Shown piece by piece: positions 46,202 to 55,293 of a DNA stretch of 64,000 bases. Source of the stretch: Planctomycetota bacterium (lineage in GTDB: Bacteria > Planctomycetota > UBA1135 > GCA-002686595). The notes under the pieces are model-generated. The model was not told the origin of the DNA. It did not search any database and worked only from the letters and a program-made list of their open reading frames with translations. The stretch lies in assembly GCA_029250885.1 (NCBI GenBank), contig JAQXEK010000001.1, positions 62,001 through 126,000 on the forward strand, in the 5' to 3' direction. The translations under genes and the position numbers were made by a program. Within the stretch, counting starts at the first letter, position 1; each line of letters starts with the position of its first letter.

Positions 46202-47767
46202 ATGGAGTCTTTCCGTGACAAGTTGCGCCGTCTAAGGCGCGAAGATGGCGCCGATGATGGGGGGAATGCATCCCAAAGCAGGCCTCGAAAGCAAGGTCGG
46301 TCGCCAAGCGACCCAAGGCGACCCAAGCAAGGAGGTATGCCCGTCTGGCTTCGCCAAAAGCTCAAGTCGCGTGATGGGACGCCTGGCCAGCTTCATCCCG
46401 AGGGCACTCGACTGAGGACAGGCAAGCCTGGTCCTCCCTCGAAACCCGACCTGCCCAAGTCCAAGGGAGTGCCTCGGGACCTGGACACCTTTCAGAACAC
46501 TAAAGGCACCTACGCCGCGCGTATTATCCGGCGTTCGGCCAAGGACATCCACGGCACTTGGCAGTTGCAGTGGGCAACGGGCGCCACGGGGGAGCGCATC
46601 GCGCCCTTAGTCCAAGACACAAACCTGGCAAACTTCGACGGGGCCAAGGCCGTGTACCTGGACATCGAGACTACCGGACTAGGCGGTGGTGTCGGAACCT
46701 GGCCCTTTATGGTGGCCCTTGGTCATTTTGACGGCGAGGTCTTTGAACTGTGGCAGGGTTTCTTGCGCACACCGGATGAAGAGTGCGCGCTCCTGCACGA
46801 GACCGCCGAGCGCATCCGAAAGTCCGGCGCACTGGTCTCTTTCTTCGGCAAGTCATTTGACCGTCACCGACTGGAGGACAAAATGCGCATGCACCAGATC
46901 GAGCCTCCGTTCGATGGCATGCCGCACTTGGACCTGTACCATCCCCTCAACCGGCTCTACAGCCGCCGTACCCTGTGGGACAAGCTTGTGGCTGGAGGCG
47001 CCGAGTCCGGTCGCGAGATACGTCAGTTCCAACCCAAGGACGAGCCTCATCGCTTTGGTTTTGAGAATGGCAAGCTGTCCACGATGGAGCGCGAGCTCTG
47101 CGGACTACAGCGTGCAGACGACCTGTCCGGTGCCTACGCTCCCGAAGCCTGGTTCGACTTCCTCGCCGATCGCGAGCACTTACTTGAGCACGTCTTCCGC
47201 CACAACGCCGATGACGTCTGGTCCTTGGCCACGCTCACGGCACATCTTGCCCAAACCACCGAGCGTATCCGCCCCGACAACGCCCCTCTCGAAGGCCCCG
47301 AGCTCTCGCGCTTGCTCGGCCTAGCGTCCCTAGCCAAGACCCGCTGCCAGCGCACCCAAGAAGCCAGCCTGCTCGCCGCCGTAGAAGCCCAACTCGAAAG
47401 CGGCCAAGCTGCGACCTCTACGCAGGCAACCGACCCCTTAGCTAAATCACACACGCCTCGCTTGCCACGCCGCTTAGCCCTCTGGCAAGCCGATGCCCGC
47501 CGCCTCGCTGGCGAGCCAACCCTCTCCGAATACCAAGCCTTGGCCAACGCCGTCCAGGATCACCTGACCCCCAGGATCGAAGTCGAGATCGCCAAGCTCC
47601 TAGAGCACGGCCAGAAAGACTATCCGGCGGCCCTGGCAGCCTGCGAGCGAGCTCGCAAGGCCCTCGTCACCCACGCTCCGTCGGTCAAGGGTTCCTTTCG
47701 CAGAGACCTAGACTCCCGCGCGCAGCGACTAGGTCGCAAGATAGCTTTGGATCAAGACATGGCTTGA
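46202..47767 (+). CDS. mrfB: RNase H-like exonuclease, MrfB (YprB) family
   Basis: A 521-aa protein from ATG 46202, preceded by GGAAG; a GTG at 46184 directly after the mrfA stop would add six residues. The N-terminal ~95 residues are basic and low-complexity. The DEDD-type exonuclease core shows VYLDIETTGL (Asp154, Glu156), FFGKSFDRHRL and HNADDVWSL, giving the acidic metal ligands. The C-terminal ~200 residues are helical, consistent with the TPR-like region of MrfB. With the helicase upstream it forms a repair pair known from Bacillus for mitomycin-type damage. Confidence 0.88.
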   Translation: MESFRDKLRRLRREDGADDGGNASQSRPRKQGRSPSDPRRPKQGGMPVWLRQKLKSRDGTPGQLHPEGTRLRTGKPGPPSKPDLPKSKGVPRDLDTFQNTKGTYAARIIRRSAKDIHGTWQLQWATGATGERIAPLVQDTNLANFDGAKAVYLDIETTGLGGGVGTWPFMVALGHFDGEVFELWQGFLRTPDEECALLHETAERIRKSGALVSFFGKSFDRHRLEDKMRMHQIEPPFDGMPHLDLYHPLNRLYSRRTLWDKLVAGGAESGREIRQFQPKDEPHRFGFENGKLSTMERELCGLQRADDLSGAYAPEAWFDFLADREHLLEHVFRHNADDVWSLATLTAHLAQTTERIRPDNAPLEGPELSRLLGLASLAKTRCQRTQEASLLAAVEAQLESGQAATSTQATDPLAKSHTPRLPRRLALWQADARRLAGEPTLSEYQALANAVQDHLTPRIEVEIAKLLEHGQKDYPAALAACERARKALVTHAPSVKGSFRRDLDSRAQRLGRKIALDQDMA

Positions 47768-47818
47768 GGGCATGCCTCGAGGTGTCATCGGGCTACCTGC
47801 CATTCCATCCGCATGAAG

Positions 47819-48433
47819 CTAAATCGGCTGCACTTTGGAGAAGTGCAGCCGGATAGCCTCGGGTAGGGCAAGGGTCTCCTCTGCAAAGACCAAATCGCCA
47901 AGACCGTGGGAATCGATCCCCTTGGGGACGGGTATCCAGCGCTGGAGTAGGACCTTGCCGTTGTCGTAGATGTCGTCGACGTAGTGAACGGTGCAGCCAG
48001 TGACTTGGACGCCTCTTTCAAGCACGGCCCTGTGGACGTGGTCTCCAAAGTACCCCTTGCCCCCAAAGGCAGGTAATAGGGCTGGGTGGATGTTAATAAC
48101 TCGGCCGGACCAGCCGGGGGCGATCAGCAAGAGGCGGAGGAAGCCGGCGAGTACGACCAAGGTGATCGGGGGCTTGGTCTGGTCCAGTCCTACCTCTTCG
48201 ATCGCGCCAAAGACTGCGTTCGAGTACGCCTCGTGGCTGTCGTAATCGCAGCGAGGTACAACTAGGTTTGGGATACCCAAGCGCTCGGCGCGCTCCAGGG
48301 CAAACACGGCAGGACGGTCAGAGATCACTAGACCGATCTCCACCTCAAGTTTTCCCGCTTGAATAAGCTCCTGCAAGTTTTCTAGGGACCGGCCACCGCC
48401 CGAGACGAGTACAGCGATGCGCGGGTGGGTCAC
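47819..48433 (-). CDS. purN: Phosphoribosylglycinamide formyltransferase
   Basis: A 204-aa PurN. GTG 48433 overlaps the preceding stop (GTGA 48433-48430); the longer upstream ORF is rejected. The N-terminus RIAVLVSGGGRSLENL is the phosphate-binding loop. The active site is VINIHPALLPAFGGKGYFG with the conserved Asn and His, and the VTGCTVHYVDD segment supplies the Asp. It formylates GAR with 10-formyl-THF in de novo purine synthesis. The canonical 'SGxGSN' is SGGGRS here, a mild variation. Neighbours are a purine nucleoside phosphorylase and the FHA kinase. Confidence 0.93.
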   Translation of the reverse strand: MTHPRIAVLVSGGGRSLENLQELIQAGKLEVEIGLVISDRPAVFALERAERLGIPNLVVPRCDYDSHEAYSNAVFGAIEEVGLDQTKPPITLVVLAGFLRLLLIAPGWSGRVINIHPALLPAFGGKGYFGDHVHRAVLERGVQVTGCTVHYVDDIYDNGKVLLQRWIPVPKGIDSHGLGDLVFAEETLALPEAIRLHFSKVQPI

Positions 48434-49299
48434 TTTGACTCTCCGGCCGCGCAGCCTGCGAAACGAACGATGGCGGGAGTAAGGGAGTGCAATAAAGCGG
48501 CCATCTTGGGCGCGGCTACAGAGGAGGCCCCGAGCATCGCAGGGATGTCCGTGGGGCCGTCGCCTTCGGCGGTGATAGCGGTCAGCGCCATAACCGATAG
48601 GCCGGCGTGGGCAGCAGCGAGCAGTGGGCCAGCCAAGCCTTGGATCCAGACTTCGGCTCCAGCCTTCTGGAACCAAGCGCGCTCGGCGGGGGTTGCCAGG
48701 GAGACGGGCGCCGCACAGGCTGCGATGACCTCGGCCAGCTCGATGCCCTGTTGCTTGGCCAGTTCGCCGGCTTTCTCTCGAAGGCCGGCGGTGTGCAGGG
48801 TAGAGACGTCCGGAAACAAAGGACCGAGCTTGCTCTCCCCGAGGGCGTAGAGGGGCGTGGTTCCAGACAGGTTAAGGTGGTCCTGGAGTACGGCGAGGTT
48901 TCCAGCGCAAAGCCCATCTCGTAGGGTTCCGGCAGCGCTGGTGTGGATTAGTAGGCTGGCACCACAGGACCCTGCCAACCAGACCGGAAATCCACGCACG
49001 AAGGCGGCTTCCTCTGGATCCATCGGGGCGTCTAAGCCTAGGTCGTCTAGGACCCAGATCGTTGCGTTGCCGCCGGAGCCGTCATCCAGTTGTCCAAAGC
49101 TAAGGCTAGCGTCGCGCCAAAGGGCAGGGATTGCATCGATGCCATCCAAGGCCAAGCTCGTTAGCTCTGCCGTGAACGCAAAGGGTAGCGCATCAGAGCC
49201 TGTGCCAAGCAGGCATAGGACATCTGGATCGGGAACGCCAGCGTCGCGAAGGGCAGCGGTGGTGTTGAGTACAAGGGCATCGAGGGGGGATGCAGTCAT
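48430..49299 (-). CDS. Purine nucleoside phosphorylase
   Basis: A 289-aa protein of the trimeric PNP/MTAP family. The core phosphorolysis signature is SLLIHTSAAGTLRDGLCAGNLAVLQDHLNLSG, read in two parts; it corresponds to 'v.vlTNAaG.l......GdlmlisDHiN.tG'. The segment GLSVMALTAIT matches the 'G..v...S.iTN' element. The N-terminal 'LGTGSD' replaces the usual 'LGSGLG'. Together these changes suggest a divergent member whose substrate could differ. It would release purine bases for salvage. The stop overlaps purN by 4 bp; the kinase gene ends 2 bp upstream of its start. Confidence 0.8.
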   Translation of the reverse strand: MTASPLDALVLNTTAALRDAGVPDPDVLCLLGTGSDALPFAFTAELTSLALDGIDAIPALWRDASLSFGQLDDGSGGNATIWVLDDLGLDAPMDPEEAAFVRGFPVWLAGSCGASLLIHTSAAGTLRDGLCAGNLAVLQDHLNLSGTTPLYALGESKLGPLFPDVSTLHTAGLREKAGELAKQQGIELAEVIAACAAPVSLATPAERAWFQKAGAEVWIQGLAGPLLAAAHAGLSVMALTAITAEGDGPTDIPAMLGASSVAAPKMAALLHSLTPAIVRFAGCAAGESK

Positions 49300-49301
49300 G
49301 G

Positions 49302-52300
49302 TTACTTTTTGGTGGTTGCGCGCCAGTCGCTGCCGTCGGTCAGCAGCAGCACCAGCAGGCTCTTGCGGCAGTCCCTGAGCAGGTGCTCGAGGTGGGCGGC
49401 GGAGGTGGCGGGTTCACCGCTAAGCTTGGCTGTCAGGGCTTGGCCGAGTACGGCTGCGGCTTGGCGCTCGCGGATCGTGATCTCGGCGCTCATCGCCGTG
49501 TCCCACTCCGCACAGGCCCCAAAGCCCTCGACCATGGACTCGACATCGTCCTCGTCGAACTTGCGATTATCGGCTGGATCGAGCATGCGGTTGGCCTCAT
49601 GCACGGCGTTCAGCACGGCGGACATGCGAATGATTGCACTGACGCCCGAGCGCTCTTCCGCAGTCAGTTCACGACGCAGCCTGTTGCTGAAGAGGCTTGC
49701 GATCAACTTGGGGTCCTCCATGTATTCGGACCAGGGCACGTCCTTGCTGCCGGTGTCTGAACGCGTGCTCAAGGTGATCATCTTCTGGGTCACGGCCGTC
49801 GCTTGCTTAGACTTGCCGTGGGGGTCGGGAAGAGTGTCCCGGCGCCACTCGCCGGCAGCGAAGGAGGAGATGAAGAGCGCCTTTGCGGCAGCTGCCCTCT
49901 CGAGGTCCTTGGTCAGGCTCTCCATGGAGCCCTTGTTGAGAGCGCTGCCAAGACCGGTGGAGAGCGGTGCCACCAAGGCCGAAGCGCGCTGGAAGTCCAT
50001 GGTCCGCAAGCCCGCCTCGAAGGACATGGGGCCAAAGCCTCCAAGGGCCTTGCCCATGCTGGCCTCGTCGGTACGCTGCTGGGTGTCGAGCCAGGCGACC
50101 TTGCGAATGCTTGCGTTCACAATAAGCTCGCGGGCCTGGCGATCCCGGGCCAAGAAGCCATCGAGGCCAAGGGGGCCGAGGCGTAGCATCCACTCGGGGG
50201 TCGTGGACTCTTCAGTCGTGGACTCATCCTTGTCTTGTTCGCCGAACCACGAGGGAGATAGCTGCTGCTGGATGCCAGCCTTAGTCTCTGCGTTGTCTTC
50301 CTTTGGCGTGTCCGAATCGGGTCCGCCGGAGCTTGAGCTGTCGCTGTCCGTCGAGCTCTCTTTGGATCGACCTGGTCCGGGCCCGCTGTCCTCCGACTCA
50401 GTCCCTGCTTCCAAAGAGTCCATGCCGAAGTACGGCAACAGCGCGGTCAACCGGTCGCGGTAGGCATCGAAGTCGCCAGCTTGGGCGCTTGCGTCGGCAG
50501 CCTGGAGCTCCGAGTCAACGTAGGCGGTAGCGCTCTGGAGTGTCTGGGCAAGATACTTGTCGCGCTCGGCCTCGAACTCGGCCATCAGGGACGGGATGCC
50601 GGGGCCGGGGACCTTTAGAAGCTCGGCCAGAAGGCCGTCCGGGTCCGACGGCGCACCGGTTTCTGTCTTTGGAGACTGATTGACGAGCGCCGGGAAAACA
50701 CCCAGTAAGTCTTTCAGCTGGTCGGCCTGCGCCAGGGCAGCTGCGGAGGCCGAGGCGAGCTGCTTGCCGATGGTCTCGGCTTCTAGGGTCGCTTCGGTCG
50801 CAATGGTCGTGCCTGGGAAGGAACCGGCGAGATCCAGGAGCGCCTGTTGGCGCGGGGCGGGATCTTGGATTTGCTGGAGGCCTCCGTAGGCTTGCCGCGC
50901 TAGGTTCTCAAGCTTCTGGAGAGCCTCGTCGTCGTTGCCTGCGCCCGCGGTGCCGGTACCGATTACGTCTGTGTTGGTTTCTACCTTAGGCATCTCGGGG
51001 AAGCTCTGGCCGGGCGTGTCTCCGCCCTGCTCGACGATGTCTAGGTTGCCGCCGCTTGGGGCTTTCCCTGGAGCTGCAGGCTCTTCGCTGCCACCGCCAA
51101 AAAGCCCGTAGCCTATCCCCGCGACCACGACCAGGCCGGCGACAAGGAGCGGCGCTTTGGACTTCGTGGCCGCGCTGGAATCAGCCGACTCCTCGAGGGC
51201 CGCTCCCAAGGCGCGCGCGGACGCGAAGCGATCGTTCGGATCCTTGGCCATGAGCTTGACGATGATCGCATCAAGGCTGCCGGGGATGCCAGGAACCACC
51301 TGGCTCGGCGGGCGCACGGGTTCGGTGAAGTGGGCGCGCAGGATGTCGCGGGTGGTGGCACCTTCGAAGGGCGTCTTGGATGTGAGCAAGCGCCAAGCGG
51401 TTGCGCCCAAGGCATACAGGTCGGCGCGGTGGTCGACGGCCGCACCGCGGGCCTGTTCGGGCGCCATGAAGTGGGGTGTGCCCAGGATCTTCGCGTCGCC
51501 TGCCTCGGACTTGGTCTCGGTGGCGAGACCCAGGTCCGCCAGCTTGACCGCGCCGGCGCCATCAAGCATCAGGTTGTCGGGCTTGATATCCCGGTGCACG
51601 ATGCCGCGCTCTTCCGCATAGGCCAGTCCCTTGGCAGCCTCCCGCAGAACGTGGGTTACCTCGGGCCAGGCCAAGGGGCCCTGGCTGCGCAGCTTCGATT
51701 CCAGCGTGCCGCCCTCCATGTATTCCATGGCGAGGTAGTGGCGACCCTCGGCCACGCCTACATCGTAGACGTGAACCACGTTGGGGTGATTAAGAGCGGC
51801 AGCCGCCCTGGCTTCCGCTTGGAAACGCGACACGAAGTCGCCATCGGCGGCCAGTTCGGCTTTGAGCAGCTTCAGGGCCACTTGGCGCGCAAGGCTCTCC
51901 TGGGTGGCCAAGAGGACCTCGCCCATGCCGCCCTTGCCGAGCCTCTTGTGAATACGAAATCCGCCGATGCGCTCGGGCAGGCTGCCCTTGGGCTTTGTCC
52001 TTGCTACCGGCTTTGGGGCCGGCTCGACCGCGGCCTCTTCCTCGCCGGCAGCGAGCTTGAGTTGGATGTCGCCCAGGGCAACTGTGTCCCCGACGCGCAG
52101 GCGGACGGCGGACTTGTGCTCTCCATTGATGCTAACGGTGTCGCCCTTGGTTAGGCACTTGATCGCTAGGCCACCGCTCTTGGTGCGCCCGATGATGCAG
52201 TGGGAGTCACGCAGGTCGGGAAAGTCGAGCTGCAGCACGTTCGGGCTGGCAGGACCGGGCGCCTTGCCGATCACGAGAGAGCCCGAGGCTGGCATGGCGT

Positions 52301-52349
52301 GACGGCGCACTTCACCGCCGACCTGGTATTCGAAAACGCGAGGCTTCAT
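49302..52349 (-). CDS. FHA domain plus Ser/Thr protein kinase, membrane-anchored
   Basis: ATG 52349 gives 1015 aa; it overlaps the upstream gene by 4 bp. Residues ~15-100 are an FHA phosphothreonine-binding domain (VIGKAP, DSHCII, NGE). Residues ~130-385 are a Hanks-type kinase: glycine loop GKGGMGEV, Lys160, HRDIKPDN (catalytic Asp254), DLG (272-274, in place of DFG) and GTPHFMAPE. A helix at ~399-417 (APLLVAGLVVVAGIGYGLF) anchors it. About 600 residues follow, presumably outside the membrane, with Ser/Asp-rich linkers and helical, unrecognised sensory sequence. Targets are unknown. Confidence 0.9.
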   Translation of the reverse strand: MKPRVFEYQVGGEVRRHAMPASGSLVIGKAPGPASPNVLQLDFPDLRDSHCIIGRTKSGGLAIKCLTKGDTVSINGEHKSAVRLRVGDTVALGDIQLKLAAGEEEAAVEPAPKPVARTKPKGSLPERIGGFRIHKRLGKGGMGEVLLATQESLARQVALKLLKAELAADGDFVSRFQAEARAAAALNHPNVVHVYDVGVAEGRHYLAMEYMEGGTLESKLRSQGPLAWPEVTHVLREAAKGLAYAEERGIVHRDIKPDNLMLDGAGAVKLADLGLATETKSEAGDAKILGTPHFMAPEQARGAAVDHRADLYALGATAWRLLTSKTPFEGATTRDILRAHFTEPVRPPSQVVPGIPGSLDAIIVKLMAKDPNDRFASARALGAALEESADSSAATKSKAPLLVAGLVVVAGIGYGLFGGGSEEPAAPGKAPSGGNLDIVEQGGDTPGQSFPEMPKVETNTDVIGTGTAGAGNDDEALQKLENLARQAYGGLQQIQDPAPRQQALLDLAGSFPGTTIATEATLEAETIGKQLASASAAALAQADQLKDLLGVFPALVNQSPKTETGAPSDPDGLLAELLKVPGPGIPSLMAEFEAERDKYLAQTLQSATAYVDSELQAADASAQAGDFDAYRDRLTALLPYFGMDSLEAGTESEDSGPGPGRSKESSTDSDSSSSGGPDSDTPKEDNAETKAGIQQQLSPSWFGEQDKDESTTEESTTPEWMLRLGPLGLDGFLARDRQARELIVNASIRKVAWLDTQQRTDEASMGKALGGFGPMSFEAGLRTMDFQRASALVAPLSTGLGSALNKGSMESLTKDLERAAAAKALFISSFAAGEWRRDTLPDPHGKSKQATAVTQKMITLSTRSDTGSKDVPWSEYMEDPKLIASLFSNRLRRELTAEERSGVSAIIRMSAVLNAVHEANRMLDPADNRKFDEDDVESMVEGFGACAEWDTAMSAEITIRERQAAAVLGQALTAKLSGEPATSAAHLEHLLRDCRKSLLVLLLTDGSDWRATTKK

Positions 52350-53203
52350 GGGGCAGTTGGAGGCGCGGTCTGCGCGGGCGTGGCGTTGCGTAATTCGGGG
52401 GGGAGTCCGCGGAAGAGGGCGCTGCCGACGCGGACGCAAGTGGAGCCCGCGGCAATGGCCTCTTCGAGGTCTCCGGTCATGCCCATGGACAGGCGCGGCG
52501 TTCCGCCTGCAAAGAGTCCGGCGTCTAGGCTTGCGGCGAGGTTGGCGTGTAGGGCGAAGGTCTCCGCCGCGGCGCTCTTTTGGATCGAAGGATCGAGTCC
52601 CAGGGGAGCCATGGCCATGAGTCCGGCCAGGGAGATGTGCCCGGCTTCGGTTAGCTCGGCGGCGATCGCCATGGCTTGCTTAAGTTCGCTGGGCTGCATG
52701 CCAGTCTTGGCTTCGTCACCCTGCAAGGTGGCGTGCTTGACCTGCAAGTAGACTGAAGGGCACCGGTCCGTTTCAGAGGCCACGCGTCCGATGGTGCGAA
52801 GCAATTTTAAGCTGTCCACGGAGTGGATCACAGCTGCGCGTTCAATGACGCGGCGGGCCTTGTTGCTTTGGATCTTTCCAATGAAGTGCCAGGTGGGCTG
52901 GGATACTTCGGGCAGGGCCTTGAAAGCCTGCAGCTTGGCGTCGAAGGGGGGCAGGCGATTCTCGCCCAAATCCATAGGGCCAAGCTCAGTCAAAGCGTGG
53001 GCGACCTCGGGCACCACGGTCTTGGTGACCGCGACTAAAGTGACGTCGGCGGGATCGCGCCCGCACTGCGCACAGGCGGCGGATATGCGCGCTTGGACCT
53101 CGCCGAGGTTAGCGGTGAGCAGGGCTTGGGATTCGGCGGACAGCAAGGAATGAAAGTCGGGCGGGGACCTTAGGAGTCGGTAGGGTGCCAAGGGGCGGCC
53201 CAT
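52346..53203 (-). CDS. Pyridoxal phosphate homeostasis protein (YggS/PLPBP)
   Basis: A 285-aa single-domain alanine-racemase-like barrel. The PLP lysine is in LVAVTKTV, followed by FGENR-type LGENRLPPF, WHFIGKIQSNKARRVI and the LSMGMTGDLEEAI segment that binds the phosphate. These are diagnostic of YggS/PROSC. It buffers PLP in the cytoplasm. The first ~20 residues precede the usual family start (near LLSAESQALL), so the true start may be downstream. The stop overlaps the kinase start (ATGA), giving an unusual coupling of PLP homeostasis with a kinase. Confidence 0.92.
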   Translation of the reverse strand: MGRPLAPYRLLRSPPDFHSLLSAESQALLTANLGEVQARISAACAQCGRDPADVTLVAVTKTVVPEVAHALTELGPMDLGENRLPPFDAKLQAFKALPEVSQPTWHFIGKIQSNKARRVIERAAVIHSVDSLKLLRTIGRVASETDRCPSVYLQVKHATLQGDEAKTGMQPSELKQAMAIAAELTEAGHISLAGLMAMAPLGLDPSIQKSAAAETFALHANLAASLDAGLFAGGTPRLSMGMTGDLEEAIAAGSTCVRVGSALFRGLPPELRNATPAQTAPPTAP

Positions 53204-53292
53204 AGGTTACCCAGACATGGGACCTAAGTCACCGATTAGGCCATGGAGTGTGTGTTTTGGGGAGACTCCGGCATCCCTACCTTGGAACGGGC

Positions 53293-55023
53293 CTAGCCGA
53301 CGTCCGTTAGCGGATCGAAGAAGCTGTCTGGGATCTTCGGCCGCTCTTCGGTGACTGAGGCCTGCTCGGCCGCAGAGTTGCTGTGAAGGGTCAAGAGCAG
53401 CACCTGTTGGGTCATGTCGCGGACCCGGTGGGGTTCACAGGGGCGCAGTCCAACGGTCCAAAGGATTTCGCTGCCGGACAGCACTAAGGGTACGCGGCAG
53501 CGCTCCTCCCTAGGAACGCCCTGGCCGGCCAAGAAGCGCCGCAGGGGCTTGGAACCTGGAGCGCCGAGGGGGTGAAAGCGGTCACCGGAGCTGGGGAAGC
53601 GCACGGTGAGCTCGGTCGGAATAGCACGGGCGTCTAGGCCCACGGCGGAGCTTCCCCGGGGCAGCTCCTTGAGGTGGGCTCGCTCGAGCACCTCAGCAGA
53701 CAACCGACGACCGTCGGGCAGGGTGACGATACCCGGCACCTTGAGGTCGAAGTGCGGGGACTCGATGGCCTGGGGACCGGCGGCTTGGGATGGTGCGGAG
53801 TCGGGCTCAAACTCCGGCTCCATGAAGGGCAGCAGGGCCTGGGGTGTGGCGGGTGGGGCGAGTCGATCTACGGCGGGCGCGGTGCCGGCGTGGAGTAAGT
53901 GAGTCGGAGGGACGAGCTGCAGCTCCCGGGCTCGCATGACAAGAATCCACGAGCCAGGCAGGCTGTGACGGGTGCACTGGCCCTTGGCGAGGTCGTCGAG
54001 CAGCAGATCAAGCAGGTTGCGGCCGGGGGGGTGGCCGGTGCCCTCGCTCAAGAGCCGCCACAGGGCGCGGCGGCGCAGTGGACTGGAGAGGGCCATCAGG
54101 TCGGCCCGGGCCAGGTCGCCGCCAAGGCTGGTTTGGTCGCCAGCGCGGGATGCGGCTGCAAAGGATGAGGGGCGCCATCCCAGGTGGGCTGTGGCCGAGG
54201 CGAGGTCGTCCTCGAGGGACTCGACTGCGCTAGAGAAGGCCTCTAGGTTGCTGAGGCCCTCGTCACCGCAGTGCTCGCCGATGAGTGGTAGTAGCTGGTT
54301 GCGCAGCCTGTTCCGGGTAAAGCGCGGATCGACGTTGGACTTGTCCTCGCGCCAGAAGCAGCCGCGATCACGCAGCATGCGGCGCACCTCTTCCCGGCGC
54401 ATGGCGATCAGGGGGCGCAAGACGGTAACGGGCTTGATGTCCGGGGTAGCGTCGGCTGTGATCTGGTGGTCGTCAATTTGCTCGCCGGGGATGACCAGGC
54501 GCTCGCGCAGGCCGGCCAGGCCCGAGAGTCCGGTGCCGCGCAGCCAGCGCAGCATCAGGGTCTCGAGGGCGTCGTCGGCGTGGTGACCGGTAAGTATGTG
54601 CAGGTGGCCCGAGCTGCGTGCCTCCTCTAATAAAATGCGGTAGCGGGCCGACCTCGCCCGGGCCTCTAGGTTTGGGGCAGCGGGGTCCAGCTCGGCGTGG
54701 CGCAGAAGGAAGGGGATGCCGAGGGAGCGGCAGAGCGAGGCGCAGAACTCGGCGTCCTTGGCGGCGTCGGCGCCCCGCAAGCCATGGTTGACGTGGACGG
54801 CCCGGGCCAGGGAGGCGGGCACGGCGGCCGCCAACAGGTGGGCCAGCAGTACGCTGTCGGCCCCCCCGGACAGCGCGACCAGAACCGGGGTCCCGGGGGC
54901 GATGTCCAAACGGGCGGCGAGGCGTCCCCAGCGGTCCGGCCAGGGAGTCTGGGACGGTAGTCCAAGCTGGCTGGTGAGGCCCGCCGGCTTAGGGCTCGGC
55001 GGGGGAGGCGGGTGAGAAGTCAA
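53293..55023 (-). CDS. tilS: tRNA(Ile)-lysidine synthase
   Basis: A 576-aa PP-loop ATPase. SGGADSVLLAHLL is the nucleotide-binding loop, and VNHGLRGADAAKDAEF, GHHADDALETLMLRWLRGTGL and the NRLRNQLLPL segment are TilS hallmarks. The C-terminal tRNA-binding domain includes SSGDRFHPLGAPGSKPLRRFL. It converts C34 of the AUA-decoding tRNA-Ile to lysidine. It is longer than the E. coli enzyme because of a Pro-rich N-terminus and a Pro/Ala-rich spacer before the last domain. It is divergent from gap (270 bp apart) and 89 bp upstream of yggS. Confidence 0.93.
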   Translation of the reverse strand: MTSHPPPPPSPKPAGLTSQLGLPSQTPWPDRWGRLAARLDIAPGTPVLVALSGGADSVLLAHLLAAAVPASLARAVHVNHGLRGADAAKDAEFCASLCRSLGIPFLLRHAELDPAAPNLEARARSARYRILLEEARSSGHLHILTGHHADDALETLMLRWLRGTGLSGLAGLRERLVIPGEQIDDHQITADATPDIKPVTVLRPLIAMRREEVRRMLRDRGCFWREDKSNVDPRFTRNRLRNQLLPLIGEHCGDEGLSNLEAFSSAVESLEDDLASATAHLGWRPSSFAAASRAGDQTSLGGDLARADLMALSSPLRRRALWRLLSEGTGHPPGRNLLDLLLDDLAKGQCTRHSLPGSWILVMRARELQLVPPTHLLHAGTAPAVDRLAPPATPQALLPFMEPEFEPDSAPSQAAGPQAIESPHFDLKVPGIVTLPDGRRLSAEVLERAHLKELPRGSSAVGLDARAIPTELTVRFPSSGDRFHPLGAPGSKPLRRFLAGQGVPREERCRVPLVLSGSEILWTVGLRPCEPHRVRDMTQQVLLLTLHSNSAAEQASVTEERPKIPDSFFDPLTDVG

Positions 55024-55293
55024 GGGGTTCGCTTGGGTCTGCGATTGAATGAATCGGTGAATGAAGTTAGTCTCTGCGCCCGTTTCCTTTGGAAAGATCT
55101 AGTCCTTGGGAAGCTTCTTCAGATCCTGCGGGCTAAGGTGCCGCGCTCTCAATGATTGAGTCTATGCGACTTTCTATGAGTGCGCCTCCCTACTTTCGCA
55201 AGGTCAGAAGTCCCCCCGGGATTCGGCCAGCTGGGCTAGTCTTGGGATAAACCCCCTCAGCACCCTCTAGCACCCTCCAAAGCACAATTCGTC

